A DNA stretch of 44,740 nt from Alphaproteobacteria bacterium. Its GTDB lineage: Bacteria; Pseudomonadota; Alphaproteobacteria; Caulobacterales; Hyphomonadaceae. Positions 24,030 through 31,862 of this stretch are shown here, piece after piece. Both the position numbers and the translations under genes were made by a program. The stretch lies in contig JAHJSB010000051.1 in NCBI GenBank assembly GCA_018830285.1, forward strand, positions 1 to 44,740, in the 5' to 3' direction. Positions within the stretch are counted from its first letter, which is position 1. The number at the start of each line of letters is the position of its first letter. The notes beneath the pieces are model-generated. The model searched no databases, was not told the origin of the DNA, and saw only the letters and a list, made by a program, of their open reading frames with translations.

Positions 24030-24812
24030 ATGTCGTACAATACATTGCTGACAGAGTCGGACGCCGAAACCGGCATTGCCGTCATCACACTGAACCGTCC
24101 AGACCAGCTCAACGCCCTCAACGATGAGATGATGACCGAACTGACCCACGCCATCGACCGGTTCGAAGCAGACAAGGATATTGGCTGCATCGTCCTGACC
24201 GGCTCGCGCAAGGCCTTTTCCGGCGGCGCAGACGTTCGCGAAATCATGGACCAAGATTATCCTGCCGCCTATTATGACGACCTGATCTCCCGCAATTGGG
24301 AGCGCGCATCAAGCGCCCGCAAGCCAATGATCGCGGCCGTCAGCGGTTATGCCATCGGTGGCGGCTGCGAACTGGCCATGATGTGCGACATCGTCATTGC
24401 GGCTGACTCGGCCCGTTTCGGCCAACCGGAAATCCGCCTTGGCGTGATGCCGGGGGCCGGCGGCACGCAACGGCTTGCGCGGTTTGTCGGCAAGTCCAAG
24501 GCCATGGAACTCTGCCTGACCGGGCGGATGATGGAAGCCGCTGAAGCCGAACGCTGCGGCCTCGTCGCCCGGGTCGTGCCGGCCGACGACCTCATGGACG
24601 TCGCGCGAGAGATGGCACGCACAATCGCCGCTATGCCGCGTGCGGCAGCGATGATGACGAAAGAGGCCATCAACGCGGCCTATGAAACGCCCATGTCGCA
24701 AGGCATCCGTTTCGAGCGACGCTTGTTCCAGTCGCTGTTTGCGACCGAGGACCAGAAGGAAGGCATGTCCGCCTATGTCGAGAAACGTTCGGCCCACTTC
24801 AAGGACCGCTAG
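24030..24812 (+). CDS. enoyl-CoA hydratase/isomerase (crotonase family)
   Basis: This 260-residue crotonase-fold protein should hydrate trans-2-enoyl-CoA to 3-hydroxyacyl-CoA. Seen: the oxyanion-hole strand KAFSGGADVREI near 62-73, the second block AAVSGYAIGGGCELAMMCD with the first catalytic Glu, and PEIRLGVMPGAGGTQRLAR with the second Glu, both acids as in true hydratases. The C-terminal AEAERCGLVARVVP and TKEAINAAYE are usual. Beta-oxidation, phenylacetate or short-chain acyl breakdown cannot be told apart. The ribosome site AAGGA lies 12 bases from the ATG, rather far. A palindromic GGCTGCCGGCAGCC follows the stop, without a T-run. Confidence 0.92.
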   Translation: MSYNTLLTESDAETGIAVITLNRPDQLNALNDEMMTELTHAIDRFEADKDIGCIVLTGSRKAFSGGADVREIMDQDYPAAYYDDLISRNWERASSARKPMIAAVSGYAIGGGCELAMMCDIVIAADSARFGQPEIRLGVMPGAGGTQRLARFVGKSKAMELCLTGRMMEAAEAERCGLVARVVPADDLMDVAREMARTIAAMPRAAAMMTKEAINAAYETPMSQGIRFERRLFQSLFATEDQKEGMSAYVEKRSAHFKDR

Positions 24813-24917
24813 GCTGCCGGCAGCCGCCTGAACAGGGCCGCTATTCTCTTTACTGGAAAGTGTTGTTAACCTTGGCGCGCTCAGGGGATGGGGCGGCTTT
24901 GCAGCGGGGAACAGCTC

Positions 24918-25988
24918 ATGGCGGACGTAAGTGCAGTCTCAACCAGCCTGATTATCAGTGTGCTCGTGGCGTTACTCGTGATTGGCGGTGCCGTCGTCGT
25001 TCTGGTCTACAAGGCACGCGGTCCATATATTCCGCCTGCCGAAGACGATACCTATCTGGTTCGCGGGCCCGACGGACGCATCCAGGCCCTCACGGCAGAG
25101 ATGAAGGTCAAGGTCGGCGATCCACGCATCGTTCAGTTCCAGCACCGCCAGCACCTGCGCTTCCCCGTTTACGATCCGCGGTTCAATTCACTCACGCATG
25201 ACCATCTGGTCACCGATGCTGGCGCCATCTCCCTGCGCATCCACACGACCACGCCCTTTCCCTTCACCGCCGTGACGAATGACGGGCACGTCGTGACAGT
25301 CACCCCGTCGGTCAGTTTTTGCGTCAATCGGGAGCGCGTGACGGATCTCGCCCGGCTGGGGGATTTCGGTGATCAGCTCGAACGGCGTATTCGCTCGGCC
25401 TTTTCCGGCGCGATCGGCCGGCGCAAGGACGAACAATTGCGCGAAAGCCATCACGAGATCGAACGGGAGGTGACCGAGGAGCTCGCTGGCATGGAATCCG
25501 GCACAGGAGATCTTGGCGTGCCGCTCGGCGTCAACGTGTTCGAAGCGAGGTTCAGCTATCGCGATGGCTCGACCCTTCCCAGCGACGTCGTGGTGACCCC
25601 AGATGCGATGGCGTCGAATGGCGGTGCGATCGGCACCGACGCGTCCGGCGACACCACATTGGCACCCCAGCGCGTAGCGCTGGCGCAGGCCGCCCAGCGC
25701 GGGGACGTCGGTTCTCGTGACATCGAGACGCCCGGTGCCATGCAGTTTCTCGGTACAGAACTCGACAAGCTGCTCGACCAGTTTCGTGATCGCAGCCCGG
25801 AACAGATCGCGGCCCTGCTGAGCCTGATGGAGATGCAGACGCGTCAGAATATCGTCTCGATGCTCAGCAAATCAGGCGGCCTTGTCGTATTCTCGGCAAA
25901 GGAACTGGGCCTTGAAGGCAATCCGGCGCTGACAGAGCGGCTGAACGAGATGGCCGCCGAGGCTAAGGAACCGCCGGAAACCGAGTAG
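24918..25988 (+). CDS. SPFH/band 7-like membrane-anchored protein
   Basis: This 356-residue protein has an N-terminal helix ([20 protein letters not shown]) that anchors it, then a stretch from about 90 to 210 that reads like an SPFH domain: [36 protein letters not shown], then a helical [30 protein letters not shown] and [15 protein letters not shown]. Band 7 proteins form membrane ring scaffolds and often bind proteases; that is family knowledge. The assignment is by pattern only. The C-terminal third (roughly 240-356) contains no part I recognise; [20 protein letters not shown] suggests an assembly helix. Start at 24918 follows GGGGA. The gene stands alone between echA-type and rpsT genes. 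Confidence 0.6.
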   Translation: MADVSAVSTSLIISVLVALLVIGGAVVVLVYKARGPYIPPAEDDTYLVRGPDGRIQALTAEMKVKVGDPRIVQFQHRQHLRFPVYDPRFNSLTHDHLVTDAGAISLRIHTTTPFPFTAVTNDGHVVTVTPSVSFCVNRERVTDLARLGDFGDQLERRIRSAFSGAIGRRKDEQLRESHHEIEREVTEELAGMESGTGDLGVPLGVNVFEARFSYRDGSTLPSDVVVTPDAMASNGGAIGTDASGDTTLAPQRVALAQAAQRGDVGSRDIETPGAMQFLGTELDKLLDQFRDRSPEQIAALLSLMEMQTRQNIVSMLSKSGGLVVFSAKELGLEGNPALTERLNEMAAEAKEPPETE

Positions 25989-26026
25989 CGGCGGCCCGCT
26001 GGCGCAGTTTTCTGTCAGCCCCCCAG

Positions 26027-26055
26027 TTGACGCGTTCGCACCGTTTATGTATGCC
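26027..26055 (+). promoter_or_regulatory. candidate rpsT promoter
   Basis: TTGACG (26027-26032) and TATGCC (26050-26055) are spaced by 17 bases, 49 bases before the rpsT start codon. The -35 is good and the -10 is weak. Confidence 0.4.
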
Positions 26056-26103
26056 CCCGCCTTCAGCTTGAGGGAGGTCTCCTTCGGGCTTCAGGAGTTA
26101 GAT

Positions 26104-26367
26104 ATGGCCAATACCCGTTCCGCCAAGAAGATGGTCCGCAAGATTGCGGCTCGTACAGAGGTCAACAAGGCGCGCCGTTCGCGTGTGCGCACTTATGTCC
26201 GTAAAGTCGAGGAAGCCATCGCAGCAGGCGATAAGTCCGCCGCTCAGGACGCCCTGCGCGTTGCCCAGCCCGAGCTGATGCGCGCTGTCACCAAAGGCGT
26301 CATGCACAAGAATACATCATCCCGCAAAGTCTCGCGCCTATCGGCGCGCGTCAGTGCTATGGGCTGA
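26104..26367 (+). CDS. rpsT: 30S ribosomal protein S20
   Basis: A very basic 87-residue protein that binds 16S rRNA in the body of the small subunit. Seen: [35 protein letters not shown], and the closing [19 protein letters not shown], all standard for bS20. Start at 26104 has AGGAG six bases upstream; the frame is open earlier but contains no gene-like sequence. rpsT directly before dnaA is a common alphaproteobacterial order. A strong terminator follows 36 bases after the stop, so dnaA must be transcribed from its own promoter. Confidence 0.97.
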   Translation: MANTRSAKKMVRKIAARTEVNKARRSRVRTYVRKVEEAIAAGDKSAAQDALRVAQPELMRAVTKGVMHKNTSSRKVSRLSARVSAMG

Positions 26368-26403
26368 AGCCTTCCCGGCTTCGAACCCCGATGACAAAAC
26401 AAG

Positions 26404-26434
26404 ACCCGCCCGGCTCAGGCCTGGCGGGTTTTTT
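26404..26434 (+). terminator. rpsT terminator
   Basis: Arms ACCCGCC (26404-26410) and GGCGGGT (26423-26429) flank a 12-base loop, followed by a run of T up to 26434. It cleanly separates rpsT from dnaA. Confidence 0.9.
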
Positions 26435-26926
26435 CTTGCGTCGAATTTAGGATCCGGGGCTCGCAAAAACGTGCCGGATGTAGTTTTCTGGAACTATTCC
26501 TTTTTGAGATCTTTTTTTGCATTTTTGCGCGTTCCCGGGAGGCAGGTCTGCAAGAATGAGGCGGCTTCAATAGGTGCAATATTTTATCGCTATCAAAAGT
26601 CGGAATTTCACAGCCAATTACTCATGGTTGGTGTTGACAGAACATTAGCGAACGATTGCGCCGAACGACTCACTCACAAAAAAAACGCACAGGATAAGCG
26701 GCTGATTTTGATCAGAATTTGGTCACTGAGCCCAAGAGTCAACTGGCCAATACCCGCTGTCAAAAAAAAGATACACTTGTCAGAAAAACGGCAGGAAGTT
26801 ACTTTGAGTATACCAGCTAATAACTCTCCCTGCACGGAGTATTTACGGGGCCCAGATAGTGATCTGGAGGGAGAGTTGCGTGCCTGCTGGTCAGGACGAA
26901 ACATAACAAGAAAATGGGGCTCGGCG
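26435..26926 (+). other. AT-rich dnaA leader/promoter region
   Basis: About 490 bases, clearly richer in A and T than the rest of the window, with runs of T and of A. It contains TTGACA at 26635-26640 without a good -10 at standard spacing, GANTC sites at 26667 and 26736 with a third just inside dnaA at 26948, and nested inverted repeats at 26822-26877. I searched by eye for DnaA boxes (TTATCCACA and near variants) and found only a weak TTATCC match on the minus strand near 26691-26698. An origin here is therefore not supported, though an AT-rich unwinding region cannot be excluded. Confidence 0.6.
26822..26877 (+). repeat. nested inverted repeats in the dnaA leader
   Basis: Perfect ten-base arms AACTCTCCCT (26822-26831) and AGGGAGAGTT (26868-26877) enclose 36 bases. 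Inside, directly against the right arm, CCAGAT-AGTG-ATCTGG (26852-26867) forms a second perfect hairpin. The right arm contains the only strong Shine-Dalgarno-like run (GGAGG) of the leader. No T-run follows, so this is more likely an RNA or DNA control element than a terminator. Confidence 0.6.
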
Positions 26927-28411
26927 ATGGACCGAAATACACTTTTTGATTCTGATCATGGCGTAGAGTTTTCGGGCACGGAAAAAGTCAACAATCTCCC
27001 CGGCCAGGCCATCTGGCAGAAGGTCCGGGAAACGCTCGCAACCGTCTTGAACGCAACCGACTACGATCGTTGGATCGAAGACCTGCGCCTGATTGCGGAA
27101 GTCGATGGCGAAATGGTGATCGCGGCCCGCGATCCCCTTGCCTATGACCGCGTCGTGGCCGAGCACAAGCGGCTTATCCAGCGCACGTGGCGCGATCATG
27201 ATCCCGCTCGCCGTGGCATCCGGCTGGAGTGCTGGCGCAATGCCCGCGCCGAAGTGCGTGACCTCGTGTCCGATCCTTGGGCGGAAGCCGCTCCGGCGCC
27301 CCAGCCGGAACGTGCAGCAGCCTCTGGTGACGATGGCGGCAAGACGACCACTGCAGCCGGGGCGAATGGCGCGCCGAACATGACGTTCGAAACCCTGGTT
27401 ACCGGCCCGTCGAACGAGATCGCTGTGCAACTCGCCCAGCGCATTTCTGCCGGGCAGACTGTCGGTACCTTGACGACGCTGATCTATGGCCGTCAGGGCA
27501 CCGGCAAGACACACATCCTTCTCGCCTTGAAGAACAAGGTTGAGGCACAGGAGCCGGACCGGGTCGTCGTCTACCTCACGGCCGAGGAATTCATGTCTGC
27601 CTACCATGATGGCGTTAAGGTGAAGGACACGAGCGGACTGAAGAAGCGCCTGCGTTCGGCGACGCTGCTGCTGATCGACGACCTGCACCGCATTGCCGGC
27701 AAGCCGGGCACCGAGACAGAGCTGTACCAGAACATCCGTGAAGTCACCGGCAATGGCGGGCTCGTGGTCCTGGCAGGTGATGAAGCCCCTGGCGACGTGA
27801 CCGGTTTCGGCCCCCGCATGCGGGCAGAGCTGAAAGGCTCGATCGCCGTCGAAGTCGGCCTGCCCGATGCCGACATGCGCCGCGAGATTCTCGTGCGCCT
27901 GGCAGCTCACATTGAGGCGGATCACCCGGACTTCGTGCTTACCGACGAAATGATCGCCCGCATCAATGCTGGCATTCGTGGACCGGGCCGGGAACTCACC
28001 GGCGCAATCTGGAGCCTCTATACCGAAGCCGGTTTCGGAGACCGCGCGCCGACCATGGAAATGCTCGACCGCGTGATCCGCCGCCATCAGGGAGAAGTCA
28101 AAGTGCCCACGATCGAACTCGTCAAACGCGCCACAATGAAGGTTTTCGGCATTTCCAAGAGCGATCTTGAAAGCCCGTGCAAGGCCCGCGCGGTGGTCTA
28201 TCCCCGTCAGGTCGCAATGTATGTCTGCCGTGAAAAAACCGGCAAGTCGCTTCCCCAGATCGGTCACAGCTTCGGCAAGCGCGATCACACGACGATCCTC
28301 TACGCCCACCGGAAAGTGTCGAAGAATATCGCAACGGACCCGGAACTTGCAGGCGACATCGCACGTGTCACCGAAGCAATCTTCGAACTCCAGGCGGCGG
28401 GCGCGAACTAG
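26927..28411 (+). CDS. dnaA: chromosomal replication initiator DnaA (divergent)
   Basis: DnaA binds origin boxes and opens the replication origin. The 494-residue product shows domain I (AIWQKVRETLATVLNATDYD, DRWIEDLRL), a proline/alanine-rich linker near 125-150, and an AAA+ core with Walker A GRQGTGKT (188-195) and Walker B LLLIDDLH (Asp251-Asp252). An arginine-finger region follows at Arg297/Arg299 (FGPRMRAEL), and domain IV has YPRQVAMYV and KRDHTTILYAHRKV. Several usual residues differ: VARPRQ reads VVYPRQ, the position of E. coli Arg399 appears to be Lys419, and GGRDHTT reads GKRDHTT. The start at 26927 begins MDRNTLF and fits domain I; its ribosome site is weak. An upstream in-frame TTG at 26875 follows GGAGG closely and is an alternative. 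Confidence 0.93.
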   Translation: MDRNTLFDSDHGVEFSGTEKVNNLPGQAIWQKVRETLATVLNATDYDRWIEDLRLIAEVDGEMVIAARDPLAYDRVVAEHKRLIQRTWRDHDPARRGIRLECWRNARAEVRDLVSDPWAEAAPAPQPERAAASGDDGGKTTTAAGANGAPNMTFETLVTGPSNEIAVQLAQRISAGQTVGTLTTLIYGRQGTGKTHILLALKNKVEAQEPDRVVVYLTAEEFMSAYHDGVKVKDTSGLKKRLRSATLLLIDDLHRIAGKPGTETELYQNIREVTGNGGLVVLAGDEAPGDVTGFGPRMRAELKGSIAVEVGLPDADMRREILVRLAAHIEADHPDFVLTDEMIARINAGIRGPGRELTGAIWSLYTEAGFGDRAPTMEMLDRVIRRHQGEVKVPTIELVKRATMKVFGISKSDLESPCKARAVVYPRQVAMYVCREKTGKSLPQIGHSFGKRDHTTILYAHRKVSKNIATDPELAGDIARVTEAIFELQAAGAN

Positions 28412-28417
28412 AACCGC

Positions 28418-28530
28418 CAGGTTGCCCTCGGGCATCCCCGGATCGGTGCTTGGCTTTTCCGCCCGATTGTTTAAGGGTTCTTAGCCCGCTCTCCACTGGA
28501 GGGCGGGCTGATTCTGCCGCGGGCAACCTG
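28418..28530 (+). repeat. long-range inverted repeat in the dnaA-dnaN spacer
   Basis: CAGGTTGCCC (28418-28427) and GGGCAACCTG (28521-28530) are perfect complements 93 bases apart. The right arm overlaps a competing local hairpin, CCTGC-CCG-GCAGG (28527-28539), so two exclusive folds are possible. Confidence 0.55.
28483..28509 (+). repeat. strong hairpin in the dnaA-dnaN spacer
   Basis: Thirteen complementary positions including one G-T (left arm AGCCCGCTCTCCA, 28483-28495; right arm 28497-28509) form a near-continuous palindrome. No T-run follows (GATTCTGCC), so it is not a standard terminator. It could weaken read-through from dnaA to dnaN or stabilise an mRNA end. Confidence 0.55.
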
Positions 28531-28609
28531 CCCGGCAGGCACGGACCAGCCAAGTGAATTTGATCAGGAAGACAGGCGCACCGGGCGCCGGCGATGGACG
28601 GACCAGCAG

Positions 28610-29731
28610 ATGAAACTTACCATTGAACGCAGCGATCTCCTCAATGCCCTCTCGCATGTGCAGAACGTCGTCGAGCGCCGCAACACCATTCCAATCCTGT
28701 CGAACGTATTGCTGCAGGCCAGCAAGGGCGAACTGAAGCTCACGGCCACCGATCTCGATATCGAGGCTGTCGACAGCGCCGACGCCAAGGTTGCGCGCGA
28801 AGGCGCCGTCACGGCACCTGCCGGCACATTGTTCGACGTCATCCGCAAGCTGCCAGCTGGCGCCGAGATCGAACTGGAAACCCAGCCCGACAACCAGCGC
28901 CTGGCGATCCGCGCCGGCCGGTCGCATTTCGAACTGCCGACCCTGCCCGCCTCCGACTTCCAGACGATGAGCAGCGATGACGGCGCAACGGCCTTTTCGG
29001 TCGATGCCAAGGACCTTGCCCGCCTGATCGACAAGACACGGTTCGCCATCTCGACTGAAGAGACCCGCTACTACCTCAACGGCGTCTACCTTCACGGTGC
29101 CAAGAACGAAGACGGCAAGGCCGTCCTGCGCACCGTCGCGACGGACGGCCACCGTCTGGCCTTGGCCGAGATTGCGGCCCCCAAGGGCTCGGAAAATCTC
29201 GAAGGCGTGATCGTGCCCCGCAAGGCCGTTGCCGAAGCCCGCCGCCTCATCGACGCCGTCGATGGCGATGTCGATATCGAAGTATCCGATACCAAGATCG
29301 TTGTTCGCGCCGGTCGCGCGGTGCTGACCTCGAAACTGATCGACGGCTCCTTCCCGGACTATGCCCGCGTCATTCCCAAGGGCAATGACAAGAAGCTGGT
29401 CGTCGACAACAAGTCCTTCGAAGCGGCCGTTGACCGCGTTTCGACGGTCTCGGCAGAGCGCTCGCGTTCGGTGAAAATGTCGGTGTCCGACGGCAAGTTG
29501 ACCTTGGCCGTCAGCCACGCAGAGACAGGCGCCGGCAATGAAGAGCTCGAAGCCGAGTACAGCTCCGACGCGATGGAGATCGGCTTCAATGCCAAATACC
29601 TGCTCGACATCGCCGGGCAGATCGAAGCCGACACGGTCGAATTCATGTTCAATGACCCGGCCTCTCCGGCGCTCGTGCTCGACCCGTCGGATGACAGCGC
29701 ACGCTACGTGCTGATGCCCCTCAGGGTCTAG
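28610..29731 (+). CDS. dnaN: DNA polymerase III beta subunit (sliding clamp)
   Basis: The beta clamp is a dimeric ring that holds the polymerase on DNA. The 373-residue product shows the three clamp domains. Seen: MKLTIERSDLLNALSHVQNV and RRNTIPILSNVLLQ in domain 1, FAISTEETRYYLNGVYLH and TVATDGHRLA near 170, the pattern SFPDYARVIPKGN near 245, and the C-terminal YVLMPLRV where the hydrophobic pocket closes. Length is normal. The start at 28610 is the standard MKLTIER. A 198-base spacer with strong RNA folds separates it from dnaA, and recF follows within 22 bases. Confidence 0.97.
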   Translation: MKLTIERSDLLNALSHVQNVVERRNTIPILSNVLLQASKGELKLTATDLDIEAVDSADAKVAREGAVTAPAGTLFDVIRKLPAGAEIELETQPDNQRLAIRAGRSHFELPTLPASDFQTMSSDDGATAFSVDAKDLARLIDKTRFAISTEETRYYLNGVYLHGAKNEDGKAVLRTVATDGHRLALAEIAAPKGSENLEGVIVPRKAVAEARRLIDAVDGDVDIEVSDTKIVVRAGRAVLTSKLIDGSFPDYARVIPKGNDKKLVVDNKSFEAAVDRVSTVSAERSRSVKMSVSDGKLTLAVSHAETGAGNEELEAEYSSDAMEIGFNAKYLLDIAGQIEADTVEFMFNDPASPALVLDPSDDSARYVLMPLRV

Positions 29732-29753
29732 GACCGTCAGACGGGATCGACGC

Positions 29754-30866
29754 TTGGCTCAGATCACCCGACTCTCACTTACGGACTTCCGCAACTACGC
29801 CGCGCTGACGCTGCCGCTCGACGGCCGCCACGTCTGCCTGTTCGGCGCCAATGGCGCGGGCAAGACGAACCTGCTCGAAGCGGTCAGCCAGCTCGGCCCC
29901 GGCCGTGGCCTGCGCTCCGCCACGCTGCCCGAAATGGTCCGCAAGGATGCGCCCGGCAGCTGGACCGTCGCCGCCACGCTGGCCAATGACCAGAAGATCG
30001 GCGTCGCGCTCGAAACCGGCTCCGGCGCCAAGCGCAATGTCCGCATCGACGGGGCGTCGGCCACGGCGTCCGACCTGGCCGACCTCGTCCGCATCGTCTG
30101 GCTGACGCCCTCCATGGACAGTGTCTTCCGGGGCGGCGCATCTGATCGGCGCCGCTTCCTCGACCGCCAGGTCATGGCGCATGTGCCCTCCCATGGCAGA
30201 GCCGCCAGCCGCTATGAACAGGCCATGCGCGAACGCAACGCCCTGCTGGAACGCGGCCATGTCGACCCGGCCTGGGCCGATGCCATCGAGGCCCGCATGG
30301 CCGAAGCCGGCGCCGAGATCGCCATCAATCGTGCACACGTCCTGGAATCCCTGCAGGGCGCCATCGAGGCCCGGCCAGAAGGCCATTTCCCCAAAGCCGA
30401 TCTTGCGCTGGAAGGCGACGCCGAACAGGCCGCCTTGCGCGGCGACGATTTCAAGTCGATCTTCGAAACGCTGGCCGAGACCTTCCGCACCACGCGCCGC
30501 CGCGACATCGCCGCCGGGCGCACGATCGACGGCCCGCACCGCTCAGACCTGGTCGTCATCCACCGGCCTACAGGCGCGCCCGCACGCGACGCCTCGACCG
30601 GCCAGCAAAAGGCCCTCCTGATTGGCTTGATCCTCGCCTCGGCGGGCGCCCTGCGCGCAGGCGGCGACGGCCCGGCGCCCCTGCTACTGCTCGACGAAGC
30701 CGCCGCCCATCTCGACCCGGACCGCCGCGCCGCTCTCTATGACGAACTCTGCGCCCTCGGCGGGCAGGCATGGCTGACCGGCACTGAACGCTTCCTGTTC
30801 GAGGCTTTTGGCGACCGCGCCCAGTGCGTCCACGTCGAAGACGGCGCCGCCAGCATCGAGGCCTAG
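29754..30866 (+). CDS. recF: RecF recombination mediator
   Basis: RecF is an SMC-like ATPase that loads RecA at gaps with RecO and RecR. The 370-residue product shows a Walker A GANGAGKT at 31-38, the region TGQQKALLIGLILASAG that corresponds to the ABC signature, and a Walker B LLLLDEAAAHLDPDRR. ITRLSLTDFRNYAAL at the start is typical. The start codon is TTG at 29754 (MAQITRL); no ATG in the right place exists. It is 22 bases after dnaN and presumably co-transcribed. Its stop shares CTAG with the stop of the convergent hydrolase gene; gyrB does not follow but lies about 12.4 kb to the right. Confidence 0.95.
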   Translation: MAQITRLSLTDFRNYAALTLPLDGRHVCLFGANGAGKTNLLEAVSQLGPGRGLRSATLPEMVRKDAPGSWTVAATLANDQKIGVALETGSGAKRNVRIDGASATASDLADLVRIVWLTPSMDSVFRGGASDRRRFLDRQVMAHVPSHGRAASRYEQAMRERNALLERGHVDPAWADAIEARMAEAGAEIAINRAHVLESLQGAIEARPEGHFPKADLALEGDAEQAALRGDDFKSIFETLAETFRTTRRRDIAAGRTIDGPHRSDLVVIHRPTGAPARDASTGQQKALLIGLILASAGALRAGGDGPAPLLLLDEAAAHLDPDRRAALYDELCALGGQAWLTGTERFLFEAFGDRAQCVHVEDGAASIEA

Positions 30867-31816
30867 TCGGCCGTCAGGCCGCTGGCCCATGCCACCAGCA
30901 TCGGGTTGACCTCGGCATGGCGCTGGTAGTTCAGGCCATGGGTGCCGCCAGTGATGATCCGCACGTCCGCGCGCGGGATCAGCGCCATCAGTTTCGCAGC
31001 ACTCGAAACCGCAATGGTGTCGTCCGCATCTCCGAAAACGGCAACGACCGGTATTTTCGTCTTGTCCGAGACCGTGCTAAACAGGCGTGCCCGGTCCGAC
31101 ATCGGGAAATGCCGCATTGTCGACAACAGGGCCTCGCGATAGCCGCGAAAGTCCAGCTGGCGCGTGACATCGCCCTGCAGGCGGTTTGCCGGATCAAGGG
31201 CGCTTTCGTCGAGTTGCGAATTGCCCAGCAGGATGCCGCGTCCGAAGACACGCCAGATCCAGTCGCCGATCACCGGCACGCGCACCAGCTTGGCAGCGCC
31301 GCTGTTTCCGCCTGTCACGTCAAGGCCTGCCGGCACCAGAAGGAAAATATCCGACACGCGTTCCGGGTGACGCCCGGCAAACGACATTACGATCGGCCCG
31401 CCCATCGACAGGCCGACAAGACGTACCGGCTCCGACAGGCCGAGACCGTCAAGCAGTTCCATCAATTCACGGTCGTAGAAGGCTTCATCATAGGGCCCCT
31501 TGGGCCGGTCAGACCAGCCGCGCCCGAAATGGTCGTAGCGCACGACCCGGAACCCGGCATCGACCAGCGCCGCCGCATTCTGTTCGAAAATGAAGGATGG
31601 AGTCGAGAAGCCGTGCACCATGACGACAATCTCGCCATCCTCCGGTCCCTGCACCAGATAGTGGAGTTTACCGCCCGAAACGTCGAGAAACGCGCCCGGC
31701 GCGTCGGCCCGGGCTTCGGCATCCAGGACCTGCAGGTTCCGGCCAGCCCACCAATATGTGGCTATCAATACGACGGCAACAATGCCCACCGTCCACAGCA
31801 GCAGTCTAACCATCAT
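30863..31816 (-). CDS. alpha/beta hydrolase with N-terminal membrane anchor
   Basis: This 317-residue protein starts with a hydrophobic helix (LLLWTVGIVAVVLIATYWWA), probably an anchor with the enzyme on the periplasmic side. Seen: HGFSTPSFIFEQNAAALVDA after the first strand, GWSDRPKGPYDE, the nucleophile elbow LVGLSMGGPIVM, an acid in FGDADDTIAV and the base His in GGTHGLNYQR, so the catalytic triad looks complete. The fold covers esterases, lactonases, epoxide hydrolases and dehalogenases; I cannot choose. It lies 46 bases after the MarR gene and may be the third gene of the nitroreductase-MarR unit. Confidence 0.82.
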   Translation of the reverse strand: MMVRLLLWTVGIVAVVLIATYWWAGRNLQVLDAEARADAPGAFLDVSGGKLHYLVQGPEDGEIVVMVHGFSTPSFIFEQNAAALVDAGFRVVRYDHFGRGWSDRPKGPYDEAFYDRELMELLDGLGLSEPVRLVGLSMGGPIVMSFAGRHPERVSDIFLLVPAGLDVTGGNSGAAKLVRVPVIGDWIWRVFGRGILLGNSQLDESALDPANRLQGDVTRQLDFRGYREALLSTMRHFPMSDRARLFSTVSDKTKIPVVAVFGDADDTIAVSSAAKLMALIPRADVRIITGGTHGLNYQRHAEVNPMLVAWASGLTAD

Positions 31817-31862
31817 CCCATCCCGTTACGTCCCACACGGGGAAACCGTCATGCAATCGCAC

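Noticed and set aside
26354..26926. The dnaA frame stays open for 191 codons upstream of the ATG at 26927
   Set aside because: The extension contains the rpsT stop region and terminator, is AT-rich and shows no DnaA-like sequence; domain I starts just after 26927.
26435..26926. Chromosomal origin of replication upstream of dnaA
   Set aside because: The region is AT-rich but shows no cluster of DnaA boxes, only one weak partial match. The variant DnaA leaves this open, but I cannot support an origin.
26891..28435. A 514-codon frame antisense to dnaA, with similar long antisense frames opposite the genes at 8590 and gyrB (43241-44455)
   Set aside because: Long antisense frames are expected in GC-rich codon usage; the sense strands encode intact, well-known proteins.
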